A stretch of 32,456 bases of DNA from Nocardioides sp. (GTDB lineage Bacteria > Actinomycetota > Actinomycetes > Propionibacteriales > Nocardioidaceae), in contig NZ_JAOPXV010000011.1 of assembly GCF_025964975.1 (NCBI RefSeq), positions 1 to 32,456 on the forward strand, written 5' to 3'. The position numbers and the translations under genes were made by a program. The number at the start of each line of letters is the position of its first letter. The first letter of the stretch is position 1. Positions 7,205 through 15,029 of this stretch are shown in pieces. The notes beneath the pieces are model-generated. The model worked only from the letters and a program-made list of their open reading frames with translations, was not told where the DNA came from and made no database searches.

Positions 7205-7975
7205 TCAAGGTTTCGTGGCGATGACTTGATACATCCCGCCGATGCGCAGGTAGGGCTCCTGGTCGCACAGCGCCAGCTCGAGTCGAAGCAGGTCGTCGAA
7301 GTAGTCCGCCTCGTTCTTTGCGTCGTTGTCCGTCAGCAGGTCGTTGGCGATCCGGCTGCGGTAGCGGCGAAGCACCGACAGCCCGACCTCACCGAGCCCA
7401 TCCTCCAGCTCGCCCATCTCGACCTTGCGGATGTCATGGTCGACGAGGACCGCGTGCTTCGACTCCGCTCCCAGCTCTGCCATCGCGGCAGCGGGCCCAC
7501 TGGTGACCAGCTGCCGGAGCACCATGCCGACCGGGTTGGGAACGACCACGGAGAGGGTGCCGCCCGAGCGGACGAAACCGGCCAACGTGGCGAGGTCGCG
7601 AGTGCCCGCGGGGAGATACTGGAGCACGAAGTGACACAGCACGAGGTCGAACTCGCCCAGGTCCGGGGGCGAGGAGAGGTCTCCTTCGATCGTCCGGACG
7701 CGCACCCCGGCGGCACGAGCACGACGCTCCGCCTCGTCGAGCCAGCCCCGTGACTGATCGAGGACGGTGACGTCATGTCCGGACGTGGCGAGCGGCAAGG
7801 CGTCCATGCCGTCGCCACCACCGACGTCCGGGATCCTGAGCTTCGTCCCGAGTCGTGAGGTCTCGCGTCTCAACGTCTCCTCGACCACGGCGTATCGCAC
7901 TCGGGCCCACGGGCTCGAGGTGTAGTCGCGCCAGGCGGTCAGCCGGTCCGAGAAGACGTCAGTGACGGGTTGCAT
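7205..7975 (-). CDS. Class I SAM methyltransferase, CmoM-like
   Basis: 256 residues. The SAM-binding core is present: IPDVGGGDGMDALPLA (motif I), VTVLDQSRGWL (acidic loop), EGDLSSPPDLGEFDLVLCH and VRSGGTLSVVVPN. The C-terminal LLRLELALCDQEPYLRIGG matches the end of E. coli CmoM (tRNA cmo5U methyltransferase), where the same L-E-x-x-x-C-x-Q-E-P-Y pattern occurs. Actinobacteria generally lack the CmoB partner, so the true substrate may differ. ATG at 7975 is used; GTG at 8005 would touch the upstream gene's stop. It probably shares a transcript with the deoxyribosyltransferase-like gene upstream. Confidence 0.8.
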   Translation of the reverse strand: MQPVTDVFSDRLTAWRDYTSSPWARVRYAVVEETLRRETSRLGTKLRIPDVGGGDGMDALPLATSGHDVTVLDQSRGWLDEAERRARAAGVRVRTIEGDLSSPPDLGEFDLVLCHFVLQYLPAGTRDLATLAGFVRSGGTLSVVVPNPVGMVLRQLVTSGPAAAMAELGAESKHAVLVDHDIRKVEMGELEDGLGEVGLSVLRRYRSRIANDLLTDNDAKNEADYFDDLLRLELALCDQEPYLRIGGMYQVIATKP

Positions 7976-8005
7976 CCCACACGACACGGACAGGGCCGCG
8001 ACCAA

Positions 8006-8344
8006 TCAGTCGGGTGCGTGGGGCTCCAGATAGCTCAAGGCCACCCCGCGCGATCGTGCGTGCTCGATCTCGCGGCGGGTGCTCTCCCCGACGTAACCAC
8101 CCACGTCGACGATGAGGACCTCGTCCGCCATGGAGGCCTTCTGGAGGTGGATGCGGCCGAGTCGTGCGCGTTCCTCGACGTTGAGCTCCCGTGAGGGAGG
8201 CAGGGCGGTCGGGGTCAGCACGACGTGTCCGGCGAGCGTCAGCTCAGCATCGATACGTTCGAACTCCTCGCGGAAGCTCATGGAGCCGCAGAGCGTGATG
8301 ACGGTGAACTCGTCGGGCGCGGCTCGCGCTTCCTCTGTTGGCAC
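8006..8344 (-). CDS. Nucleoside 2-deoxyribosyltransferase-like / DUF4406 protein
   Basis: 112 residues: VITLCGSMSFREEFERIDAE near the start and IVDVGGYVGESTRREIEHAR near the end. These match the nucleotide-binding ends of the nucleoside 2-deoxyribosyltransferase-like fold (C-G-S-x-x-F and G-x-Y-x-G-x-S-T-x-x-E). In true transferases a Glu attacks the deoxyribose; here E98 within GESTRREI is the candidate, but short members like this have no proven activity. Start GTG at 8344. Its stop lies just before the methyltransferase coding region on the same strand, consistent with a two-gene unit. Confidence 0.72.
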   Translation of the reverse strand: MPTEEARAAPDEFTVITLCGSMSFREEFERIDAELTLAGHVVLTPTALPPSRELNVEERARLGRIHLQKASMADEVLIVDVGGYVGESTRREIEHARSRGVALSYLEPHAPD

Positions 8345-8387
8345 CCGGGCGAGGCTGACAACGCCGGATCACGCGTCGGAAGGAAAC

Positions 8388-8452
8388 CGACCCCCGTGTT
8401 CGCGTGGCACTGGTAGCCGAAGGGGTTGTTCGCGTAGAGGCACCTGCTCGTG
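8388..8452 (-). pseudogene. msrA 3'-end remnant (second copy)
   Basis: The minus strand encodes YANNPFGYQCHANTGVGF, close to AKNPFGYRCHANTGVRF at the end of the intact msrA (10485-11135). At DNA level, GACCCCCGTGTTCGCGTGGC is identical in both copies (from 8389 and from 10506), and similarity continues about 40 bp more with a few substitutions and gaps. The rest of the enzyme, including the GCFWGAE catalytic cysteine, is absent. Both copies point the same way, so the XRE/SDR segment between them is bounded by direct repeats of roughly 60 bp. Confidence 0.7.
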
Positions 8453-8460
8453 AGTGCGCT

Positions 8461-9396
8461 TCAATCGCCTTCGCGTGGGGCACCGTGCTCTGCGTCTCGC
8501 CGAAGGAAGGGGTCGTCGGCCGTAGCGCCCCAGCTGGCTAGTAGGTGCAGGGCGTCGTGGCTGGGCGATCCCCGCTCCGCGGTGTAGACGAGGAGGCTCT
8601 GGGTGGGGTCGGCCGGAAGGGGGAGGGACTCGAAGGGCAGGTCGAGGTCACCGACGACGGGGTGGTGGAAGAGCTTGACGCCGCTGGTGTGGATGCGGAC
8701 GTTGTGGGCGGCCCAACGGCGGCGGAAGTCCTCGCTGCGGGTGGAGAGCTGCCCGATGAGATCGGAGAGGTCCCGGTCGTAGGGATCGCGGCCGGCTTCG
8801 GCGCGCAGCAGGGCGACCGTGTCGTTGGCGGCCTGGTCGTAGTCGCGGAAGAACCGAGTCGCTGCCGGGTCGAGGAAGACGAACTTGGCGGTGTTGGCCG
8901 GCTGTTCTTGCGCGGCCAGGACCGGCGAGTAGAGGGCTGCCCCCAGGTCGTTGGTGGCCAGGACGTCCAATCGGCCGTTGAGCACCAGGGCCGCGGTGCC
9001 GGCCATCGAATCGAGGATGCGCTGGACGGTGGACCGCACCTTCTGACGGGCAGGGCGACGCCGTAGTGCACGAGTGCTGCCAGCGGTGCGGAGCAGGTCT
9101 TCGAGGTGGGTTCGCTCTGCTTCGTCGAGCTGGAGCGCGTGGGTCAAGCCCTCGATCACGCTCTCGGAAACGCCGGTGGCGTTGCCGCGCTCGAGCTTGG
9201 TCATGTACTCGGGTGAGATTCCCGCCAGGCTGGCGACCTCGGAGCGGCGCAGCCCCGGCACCCGACGACGTTCGCCGCCGTAGACAGGCAGACCTGCCTG
9301 CTCGGGGGTGATGCGGGCGCGGCGGGTCGTGAGGAACTCGCGGATCTGTGCCCGGACATCGCCACGAACGTCACGGTCCTCGTGTGGCGTGGTCAT
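8461..9396 (-). CDS. XRE-family regulator with MmyB-like ligand-binding domain
   Basis: 311 residues. N-terminal helix-turn-helix (about 10-90): IREFLTTRRARITPEQAGLP, RRRVPGLRRSEVASLAGIS, PEYMTKLERGNATGVSESVI. This is the standard opening of the actinobacterial XRE group in which P-G-L-R-R-E-E-V-A precedes the recognition helix. The C-terminal 200 residues are the MmyB-like ligand-binding PAS-type domain (LDSMAGTAALVLNGRLDVLA, FLDPAATRFFRDYDQAANDT, FHHPVVGDLDLPFESL). Such regulators commonly control a neighbouring divergent short-chain dehydrogenase, exactly the layout here. ATG 9396 has a TAGAGT box 7 nt upstream. Ligand unknown. Confidence 0.9.
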   Translation of the reverse strand: MTTPHEDRDVRGDVRAQIREFLTTRRARITPEQAGLPVYGGERRRVPGLRRSEVASLAGISPEYMTKLERGNATGVSESVIEGLTHALQLDEAERTHLEDLLRTAGSTRALRRRPARQKVRSTVQRILDSMAGTAALVLNGRLDVLATNDLGAALYSPVLAAQEQPANTAKFVFLDPAATRFFRDYDQAANDTVALLRAEAGRDPYDRDLSDLIGQLSTRSEDFRRRWAAHNVRIHTSGVKLFHHPVVGDLDLPFESLPLPADPTQSLLVYTAERGSPSHDALHLLASWGATADDPFLRRDAEHGAPREGD

Positions 9397-9403
9397 GACC
9401 TCG

Positions 9404-9409
9404 ACTCTA
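9404..9409 (-). promoter_or_regulatory. -10 box TAGAGT of the XRE gene
   Basis: Read on the minus strand, TAGAGT ends 7 nt before the ATG at 9396, consistent with a leaderless transcript. The divergent SDR promoter must lie in the remaining 170 bp, where no clear box pair was recognised. Confidence 0.45.
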
Positions 9410-9583
9410 CGTGCGGTTCGGGCCACGTGAGGGTCCCTGTGAGTACCCCTCTGAGCGGGTCTCCCACCTTCGCGCTCGGGCTGGTTCCGTAGTGGATGTC
9501 ACCGACGACAGACGGTGGCCGGACAGGTATGACTCCGTCTCCGCCGCGAGTCGCGCGGCGCTTCACACAGGAACAGGATCCAC

Positions 9584-10429
9584 ATGAACGAGAAGAACGT
9601 CTGGTTCATCACCGGCGCCGGTCGAGGCCTCGGCGTAGACGTCGCCACGGCGGCTCTGGCGGCCGGCCACGCCGTGGTCGCCACCGCCCGCAACGCCGAG
9701 TCCGTGACCAAAGCGCTCGGCGAGCACGACGACCTGCTGGCCGTCGAGCTCGACGTCACCGACCCCGCCGCCGCCCAGGCCGCGGTCGCTGCCACCGTTG
9801 AGCGGTTCGGCCGGCTGGACGTGCTGGTCAACAACGCCGGCAGCTTCCAGGCCGGGTTCTTCGAGGAGATGGCACCCGGCGCGTTCCGCTCCCAGATCGA
9901 GACCACTCTGCTCGGGCCGGTCAACGTCACCCGCGCCGCGTTGCCGCAGCTGCGCACGCAGCGCTCCGGACTCGTCATGACGATCTCCTCCACCGCCGGC
10001 ATCACCTCTCCGGTGGAGTTCACCAGCGCCTACGCCGCCTCAAAGTTCGGGGTCGAGGGATTCATGGAGGCCTTGGCCCCCGAGGTCGCACCATTCGGCA
10101 TCAAGACCATGCTCGTCGAGCCGGGCTTCTTCCGCACCGAGCTCCTCTCCCCACAGTCCACGCAGTACGCCGAGCCCTCGATCGCCGACTACGCCGACCG
10201 CACGACCGCGACCGTTCAGGCGTGGCAGGGGATGGACGGCAAGCAGGGCGGCGACCCGATCAAGCTCGCCGACGCCCTTGTCCACCTGGCTGCCCGCGAC
10301 GAGCCGCCCCTTCGGTTCGCCGCCGGCGAGGACGCCATCGCGGCCTTCGAGCAGAAGGCCGACCAGCTCCGCGCACAGGCCGACGCCCACCGCGAGCTGT
10401 CCAGCAGCCTCGCCCACGACGACGCGTGA
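9584..10429 (+). CDS. Short-chain dehydrogenase/reductase (SDR)
   Basis: 281 residues, classical SDR. TGAGRGLG at 10-17 binds the nucleotide; Arg37 after the second strand (VVATARNAES) suggests NADP preference; NNAG at 83-86; the catalytic SSTAG (135-139) and Y150-x3-K154 (SAYAASKFG) follow; PGFFRTEL is the loop after the sixth strand. The C-terminal 60 residues are family-typical helices. The substrate is unknown. It is divergent from the XRE regulator at 9396, which probably controls it. ATG 9584 has AGGAACAGGA upstream, one of the few clear Shine-Dalgarno sites in the window. Confidence 0.9.
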   Translation: MNEKNVWFITGAGRGLGVDVATAALAAGHAVVATARNAESVTKALGEHDDLLAVELDVTDPAAAQAAVAATVERFGRLDVLVNNAGSFQAGFFEEMAPGAFRSQIETTLLGPVNVTRAALPQLRTQRSGLVMTISSTAGITSPVEFTSAYAASKFGVEGFMEALAPEVAPFGIKTMLVEPGFFRTELLSPQSTQYAEPSIADYADRTTATVQAWQGMDGKQGGDPIKLADALVHLAARDEPPLRFAAGEDAIAAFEQKADQLRAQADAHRELSSSLAHDDA

Positions 10430-10465
10430 CCCACCATCCGGGGGGCTGCGCGGCCCACAGCGTCG

Positions 10466-10482
10466 GAACCGGCTCACGGTTC
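10466..10482. terminator. Weak hairpin between SDR and msrA
   Basis: GAACCG and CGGTTC form a 6-bp stem around GCTCA, between the convergent SDR and msrA stops. There is no T-run on either strand. It could act as a weak bidirectional terminator. Confidence 0.3.
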
Positions 10483-10484
10483 GG

Positions 10485-11135
10485 TCAGGTCGTCTGGGGG
10501 AACCTGACCCCCGTGTTCGCGTGGCACCGGTAGCCGAAGGGGTTCTTCGCGAGGTACTGCTGGTGCTGGTCCTCGGCGTAGAAGTAGCCAGCCTCGGCGG
10601 CCGGGCGGATCTCGGTGGTGATGGAGCCAAGGCGGCGTCGGGTGAGCTCGTCGCCGTACACCTTGGTCAGGTCGCGTGCGGTGGTCTCCTGCTCGGGCGA
10701 CATGAAGTAGATCGCCGAGCGGTACTGCGTGCCGACGTCGTTGCCCTGCTGCATGCCCTGGGTCGGGTCGTGGATCTCGAAGAACTTCTTCACCAGGTCG
10801 GCGAAGGACGTGAGATTCGGGTCGAAGACGATGCGGACGGCCTCGGTGTGGCCGGTGCGTCCCGAGCAGACCTCGTCGTACGTCGGGTGCGGCGTGTGGC
10901 CGCCGGCGTAGCCGACCGACGTCGACCAGACGCCGGGGACCTGCCAGAAGATCTCCTCCGCGCCCCAGAAGCACCCGAGACCGAAGATCGCGACCTCGTG
11001 GCCAGCGGGGACGTCGTCGCTCACGACCGGCGTCTTGAGGACCACGTGCTCGCCAAGGGTCCAGGGCTGGCTGTCCCGACCCGGCAGGGCGTCGTCGGGG
11101 GAGGGCAGGGTGGAGGGCTTTCCGAATCCGAACAT
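10485..11135 (-). CDS. msrA: Peptide-methionine (S)-S-oxide reductase MsrA
   Basis: 216 residues. The catalytic motif GLGCFWGAEE (Cys55) is followed by VGYAGGHTPHPTYDEVCSGR, EAVRIVFDP, FFEIHDPTQGMQQGNDVGTQYRS and the C-terminal AKNPFGYRCHANTGV. This is the complete MsrA order. It reduces the S-epimer of methionine sulfoxide in proteins and free methionine, using Cys55 as nucleophile; C205 in GYRCHANTG may act as resolving cysteine. An N-terminal extension of about 45 residues before the core is common in actinobacterial MsrA. The start ATG 11135 has GGAG just upstream. It is divergent from metB across 84 bp, which places two sulfur-related genes back to back. Confidence 0.95.
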   Translation of the reverse strand: MFGFGKPSTLPSPDDALPGRDSQPWTLGEHVVLKTPVVSDDVPAGHEVAIFGLGCFWGAEEIFWQVPGVWSTSVGYAGGHTPHPTYDEVCSGRTGHTEAVRIVFDPNLTSFADLVKKFFEIHDPTQGMQQGNDVGTQYRSAIYFMSPEQETTARDLTKVYGDELTRRRLGSITTEIRPAAEAGYFYAEDQHQQYLAKNPFGYRCHANTGVRFPQTT

Positions 11136-11207
11136 GTCTCCATTGTCCGGGTCGGACCAACAATTGCCTCGCACCTGTCCGTTGAGACGTGGGACACGCG
11201 CTTGGCC

Positions 11208-11213
11208 TAGTCT
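11208..11213 (+). promoter_or_regulatory. -10 box TAGTCT of metB
   Basis: TAGTCT lies 6 nt before the GTG at 11220, so the transcript would be leaderless. TTGAGA at 11182-11187 is a possible -35 element, but its 20-nt spacing is long. Confidence 0.5.
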
Positions 11214-11219
11214 CGATCC

Positions 11220-12380
11220 GTGACCCAAGAACACATCAACAAGGCCGGGTTCGAGACGCGTGCGATCCACGCAGGCTACGAGCCCGATGAGGCGACCGGC
11301 GCGGTGATCCCGCCCATCTACGCGACGAGCACCTACAAGCAGGACGGTGTCGGCGGGATGCGCGGGGGCTACGAGTACAGCCGCTCCGGCAACCCGACCC
11401 GCACCGCGCTCGAAGGCGCGCTGGCAGCCGTGGAGCAGGGCGAGCGGGGCTTCGCGTTCGCCAGTGGCCTGGCGGCCGAGGACACGCTGCTGCGCTCCCT
11501 GATGCGACCCGGCGACCACGCGGTCATCCCGGACGACGCCTACGGCGGGACCTACCGGCTCTTCGACAAGGTCGCCAAGGTCTGGGGCCTCGACCACAGC
11601 CCGGCGGCGGTCTCGGACGTCGAGGCCATGCAGGCCGCGATCATCGCGGGCCGGACCAAGATCGTCTGGGTGGAGACGCCCACCAACCCGATGCTGAACA
11701 TCGGCGACATCGAGGCCCTCGCGAGCGTGGCCCACGACGCCGGAGCGTTGCTGGTCGTCGACAACACCTTCGCCTCGCCCTACCTCCAGCAGCCGTTGAC
11801 GCTGGGCGCGGACGTGGTGGTCCACTCGACGACGAAGTACGTCGGCGGGCACAGCGACGTCGTCGGGGGAGCCTTGGTCGTGCGCGACCTCGAGCTCGCC
11901 GACAAGATCGCCTTCCACCAGAACTCCATGGGCGCCGTCCCCGGCCCCTTCGACGCGTTCCTGACCCACCGCGGACTCAAGACCCTCGGCGTGCGGATGG
12001 ACCGTCACTGCGACAACGCGGAGAAGGTCGTCGACTTCCTGAGCGGCCACGCAGGAGTCGCGGAGGTCATCTACCCCGGCCTCGAGCAGCACCCCGGCCA
12101 CGCCGTGGCCGCCAAGCAGATGAAGCGCTTCGGGGGCATCATCAGCTTCCGGGTGACCGGTGGTGAGCAGCACGCGCTCGACGTGTGCGCCAAGGCCGAG
12201 GTCTTCACCCTCGCCGAGTCGCTCGGCGGCATCGAGTCGCTCATCGAGCACCCGGGCCGGATGACGCACGCCAGCGTCGCTGGCACCGACCTCGAAGTCC
12301 CCTCCGACCTGATCCGGCTGAGCGTGGGCATCGAGACGGTCGAGGATCTGCTGGCCGACCTCGAGCGAGCCCTCTCGTGA
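11220..12380 (+). CDS. metB: Cystathionine gamma-synthase
   Basis: 386 residues, a Cys/Met-metabolism PLP enzyme. Landmarks are GFETRAIHAGYEPD, the YEYSRSGNPTR substrate/PLP loop (51-61), VETPTNPML, DNTFASPYL (D181 contacts the PLP pyridine), and the PLP lysine K206 in HSTTKYVGGHSD. SLGGIESLIEHP near the C-terminus is typical of the gamma-synthase/gamma-lyase group. It joins an activated homoserine to cysteine to give cystathionine in methionine synthesis; a gamma-lyase activity yielding 2-oxobutyrate cannot be excluded by eye. The next gene starts 36 bp downstream across a set of 16-bp repeats, so co-transcription is likely. Confidence 0.9.
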   Translation: MTQEHINKAGFETRAIHAGYEPDEATGAVIPPIYATSTYKQDGVGGMRGGYEYSRSGNPTRTALEGALAAVEQGERGFAFASGLAAEDTLLRSLMRPGDHAVIPDDAYGGTYRLFDKVAKVWGLDHSPAAVSDVEAMQAAIIAGRTKIVWVETPTNPMLNIGDIEALASVAHDAGALLVVDNTFASPYLQQPLTLGADVVVHSTTKYVGGHSDVVGGALVVRDLELADKIAFHQNSMGAVPGPFDAFLTHRGLKTLGVRMDRHCDNAEKVVDFLSGHAGVAEVIYPGLEQHPGHAVAAKQMKRFGGIISFRVTGGEQHALDVCAKAEVFTLAESLGGIESLIEHPGRMTHASVAGTDLEVPSDLIRLSVGIETVEDLLADLERALS

Positions 12381-12423
12381 TCGGCGGTTGGCGTGATCGG
12401 CGCGCGGCGTGATCGGTGCGTGA
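12376..12423 (+). repeat. Three 16-bp tandem repeats at the metB/glmL-like junction
   Basis: Units are CGTGATCGGCGGTTGG (12376-12391), CGTGATCGGCGCGCGG (12392-12407) and CGTGATCGGTGCGTGA (12408-12423). The first includes the metB stop, and the third contains the GTG start of the next gene. Each unit carries CGTGATCGG. Confidence 0.85.
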
Positions 12424-13798
12424 GGTGACGGTCGTCATCTGCGTCGACTTCGGCTCCACCTTCACCAAGGCTGCACTGGTCGACCTCGACGAGGGCGCGA
12501 TCGTCGCGAGCGTCAGCCATCCCACGACGATCGAGACCGATGTCCTCGACGGGTACGACGCCTGCCTGGCCGCGCTCACTGCCCATGACCCGCGCGCCGC
12601 GGATGCCGAGGTCCTCGCGTGCTCGAGCGCCGGGGGTGGGCTGCGGATCGCGGTCGTCGGCAACGAGGAGCTGGTCACTGCCGAGGCCGGTCGCAGGGTC
12701 GCCCTCAGCAGCGGCGGCAAGGTCGTCGCCGTACGCGCCCTCAGCCAGGGCGACGACCTCGACGACCTGGCCGAGCCCGACGTGGTGCTCCTGACCGGGG
12801 GCACCGACGGAGGCAACGGCGCCGTGCTCGTCGACGCCGCCGTCCGGCTGGTGGCCAGCGGCTGGCGGGGACCCGTGGTCGTGGCGGGCAACACGGACGT
12901 ACGCGACGAGGCCGCAGCGGTGTTCGCCGGGCTGCCCTGCGTGCTCGCCGACAACGTCGTGCCCCGCATCGGCGTGCTGGCGCCCGAGTCGGCGCGAGCC
13001 GCGATCCGCGAGATGTTCCTCGCCCACGTGATCGGCGGCAAGCACCTGAGCCGGCGCACCGACTTCACGGCCATGGTCAAGGGCGCGACACCGGACGTCG
13101 TGCTGAGGGGTGTCGAGCTGTTGGCCCGCGGCCTGGGATTCACTGAGGACGGCAGAGCGCGCCCGGGCGCCGGCGACGTGGTCGTGGTCGACGTGGGGGG
13201 AGCGACCACGGACGTGCACAGCGTGGTCGAGATCGACCCCGAGCACAGCGGCCTGGCTCGTGAGGTGGTGGCGACGACTCCTGTCACCCGGACCGTCGAA
13301 GGTGACCTGGGTATGCGTTGGTCGGCGGTCAGCACCGTTGCCGCGGCCGGTCTCGACCACCTGGTGGAGGCCGCTGAGCGGCGGCACGCCGAGCCGGGCT
13401 TCCTCCCCGACTCGGACGAGGAGCGCCTCGTCGACGAGGCCATCGCCAAGGCTGCCGTGGAGACCGCGCTGAAGCGTCACGCCGGACGCAGCAAGGTGGT
13501 GCTGAGCCCGGAGGGCCGCGTCGTCGAGCGCACGGGCAAGGACCTCCGCGAGGTCGACCTGCTGGTCGGCTCGGGTGGCGCGCTGCGCAACGGTGCCGAG
13601 GGCGTCGTGGGGCGGGTGCTGCTGCCGGCCACCGGTGAGCACGACGGCGGGTGGCAGCTGCCCCGCGCGCCGCGCACGGTGCTCGTGGACCACCACCAGG
13701 TCCTGGCCGCGGCGGGCCTGCTGGCGGCTCGACACCCGGACGCCGCCCACCGCCTGCTGGAGCGGTTCGCTGCCACGAGCGACGCTGCGGGTGAGTAG
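12416..13798 (+). CDS. glmL: Glutamate-mutase-type chaperone ATPase, GlmL/MutL family
   Basis: 460 residues, ASKHA fold. VDFGSTFTKAALVDL is the phosphate-1 loop; CSSAGGGLRIAVVGNEELVT, VLLTGGTDGGN, VVVAGNTDVRDEA and VVVDVGGATTDVHSV (phosphate 2) are landmark motifs of the MutL/GlmL family, and LLVGSGGALRN lies near the C-terminus. GlmL is the ATPase encoded with adenosylcobalamin glutamate mutase (GlmS/GlmE), thought to protect or reactivate the B12 enzyme. No GlmS, GlmE or other B12 mutase gene is in the window, so the partner is unknown. GTG at 12416 is chosen; GTG at 12425 is also possible. The stop TAG is part of the ilvA -10 box. The symbol denotes family only, not DNA-repair MutL. Confidence 0.82.
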   Translation: MREVTVVICVDFGSTFTKAALVDLDEGAIVASVSHPTTIETDVLDGYDACLAALTAHDPRAADAEVLACSSAGGGLRIAVVGNEELVTAEAGRRVALSSGGKVVAVRALSQGDDLDDLAEPDVVLLTGGTDGGNGAVLVDAAVRLVASGWRGPVVVAGNTDVRDEAAAVFAGLPCVLADNVVPRIGVLAPESARAAIREMFLAHVIGGKHLSRRTDFTAMVKGATPDVVLRGVELLARGLGFTEDGRARPGAGDVVVVDVGGATTDVHSVVEIDPEHSGLAREVVATTPVTRTVEGDLGMRWSAVSTVAAAGLDHLVEAAERRHAEPGFLPDSDEERLVDEAIAKAAVETALKRHAGRSKVVLSPEGRVVERTGKDLREVDLLVGSGGALRNGAEGVVGRVLLPATGEHDGGWQLPRAPRTVLVDHHQVLAAAGLLAARHPDAAHRLLERFAATSDAAGE

Positions 13799-13801
13799 CC
13801 T
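13796..13801 (+). promoter_or_regulatory. -10 box TAGCCT of ilvA
   Basis: TAGCCT includes the stop of the upstream gene and ends 6 nt before the ATG at 13808. ilvA may therefore have its own leaderless promoter besides read-through. Confidence 0.45.
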
Positions 13802-13807
13802 GCAGGC

Positions 13808-15028
13808 ATGACTGAGGTGGGTGTGGGCAGCGTCTCGCTGGCGGACGTGGAGGCCGCCCGAGTGACACTGGCGGACGTTGTGGTGCGCACGCCGATGGAG
13901 GAGTCACGATGGCTGTCGGCGCTGACCGACGGACCGGTGATGCTCAAGTGCGAGAACCTCCAGCGCACCGGTTCCTTCAAGATCCGGGGTGCCTACCTGC
14001 GCATCTCCCGCCTCTCAGCTGAGGAGCGGGCGGCGGGTGTCGTCGCGGCCAGCGCCGGCAACCACGCGCAGGGCGTGGCCCTGGCGGCCTCGCTCCTCGG
14101 CATCAAGTCCACGGTCTTCATGCCCGAGGGCGCGCCGATCCCCAAGGAGAAGGCGACCAGGGCGTACGGCGCAGACGTCCGCTTCCACGGGCGCTACCTC
14201 GAGGACGCGATGGTCGAGGCGCGCCGCTTCGCCGAGGAGACCGGCGCGGTGATGATCCACCCCTTCGACCACGTGGACGTCGTCGCGGGCCAGGGCACGG
14301 CCGGGCTGGAGATCCTCGAGCAGACGCCGGACGTCAAGACGGTGATCGTGCCGACCGGCGGCGGCGGGCTGCTGGCGGGCATCGCGGTCGCGATCAAGGC
14401 CGCGCGTCCCGACGTGCGCATCATCGGCGTTCAGGCCGAGGGGGCCGCGGCCTTCCCGGGCTCGTTGCGCCAGGGCGAGCCCGTCCCGTTGTCGACGATG
14501 ACGACCATGGCCGACGGGATCGCGGTCGGTCGGCCCGGCGACATCACCTTCGCTGCCGTGCGCGACCATGTCGACGAGATCCGGACGGTCTCCGAGGAGT
14601 CCCTCTCCAAGGCACTGCTGGCCCTGATCGAGCGGGCGAAGATGGTCGTGGAGCCGGCGGGGGCGGCGGCGGTCGCTGCGGTCCTCGACTCACCGTCCCA
14701 CTTCGAGTGCCCGGCGGTCGCCGTGCTCTCCGGCGGCAACATCGACCCGCTGCTGCTCAGCAAGGTCATCCGCCACGGTCTCGCCTCCGCGGGTCGGTTC
14801 CTCTACCTCCGCGTCGTCATCCCCGACCTGCCCGGCGGCCTGGCGGGGCTGCTGGCTCGCGTCGGGGACGCCGGCGCCAACGTGCTCGACGTCGCTCACG
14901 AGCGGATCTCCCCAACCCTCAACCTCAACGAGGTCGAGGTCCGCATCCAGCTGGAGACGCGTGGGGATGTCCACGCGGCGGCGGTCATGGCCGAGCTGCG
15001 CGCCGCGGGCTACACCGTCTTCGAGTAG
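13808..15028 (+). CDS. ilvA: Threonine ammonia-lyase
   Basis: 406 residues, fold type II PLP enzyme with one C-terminal ACT domain. K58 in RTGSFKIRGA forms the Schiff base; AASAGNHAQGVALAA contacts the substrate carboxylate; VPTGGGGLLAGIA holds the PLP phosphate. From about residue 330, RVVIPDLPGGLAGLLARVG begins an ACT domain. The enzyme deaminates threonine to 2-oxobutyrate, the first step to isoleucine. The single-ACT short form is regulated differently from the long two-domain E. coli IlvA. It lies downstream of metB and the glmL-like gene and is convergent with greA, with one base between the stops. Confidence 0.93.
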   Translation: MTEVGVGSVSLADVEAARVTLADVVVRTPMEESRWLSALTDGPVMLKCENLQRTGSFKIRGAYLRISRLSAEERAAGVVAASAGNHAQGVALAASLLGIKSTVFMPEGAPIPKEKATRAYGADVRFHGRYLEDAMVEARRFAEETGAVMIHPFDHVDVVAGQGTAGLEILEQTPDVKTVIVPTGGGGLLAGIAVAIKAARPDVRIIGVQAEGAAAFPGSLRQGEPVPLSTMTTMADGIAVGRPGDITFAAVRDHVDEIRTVSEESLSKALLALIERAKMVVEPAGAAAVAAVLDSPSHFECPAVAVLSGGNIDPLLLSKVIRHGLASAGRFLYLRVVIPDLPGGLAGLLARVGDAGANVLDVAHERISPTLNLNEVEVRIQLETRGDVHAAAVMAELRAAGYTVFE

Positions 15029-15029
15029 C

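Noticed and set aside
8388..10560. Attachment sites of an integrated element
   Set aside because: No integrase, excisionase or phage gene lies between the msrA repeats; kept only as a recombination or paralogue question.
12071..13750. 559-codon minus-strand open frame opposite the glmL-like gene
   Set aside because: No recognisable domain; the plus strand carries a full ASKHA ATPase.
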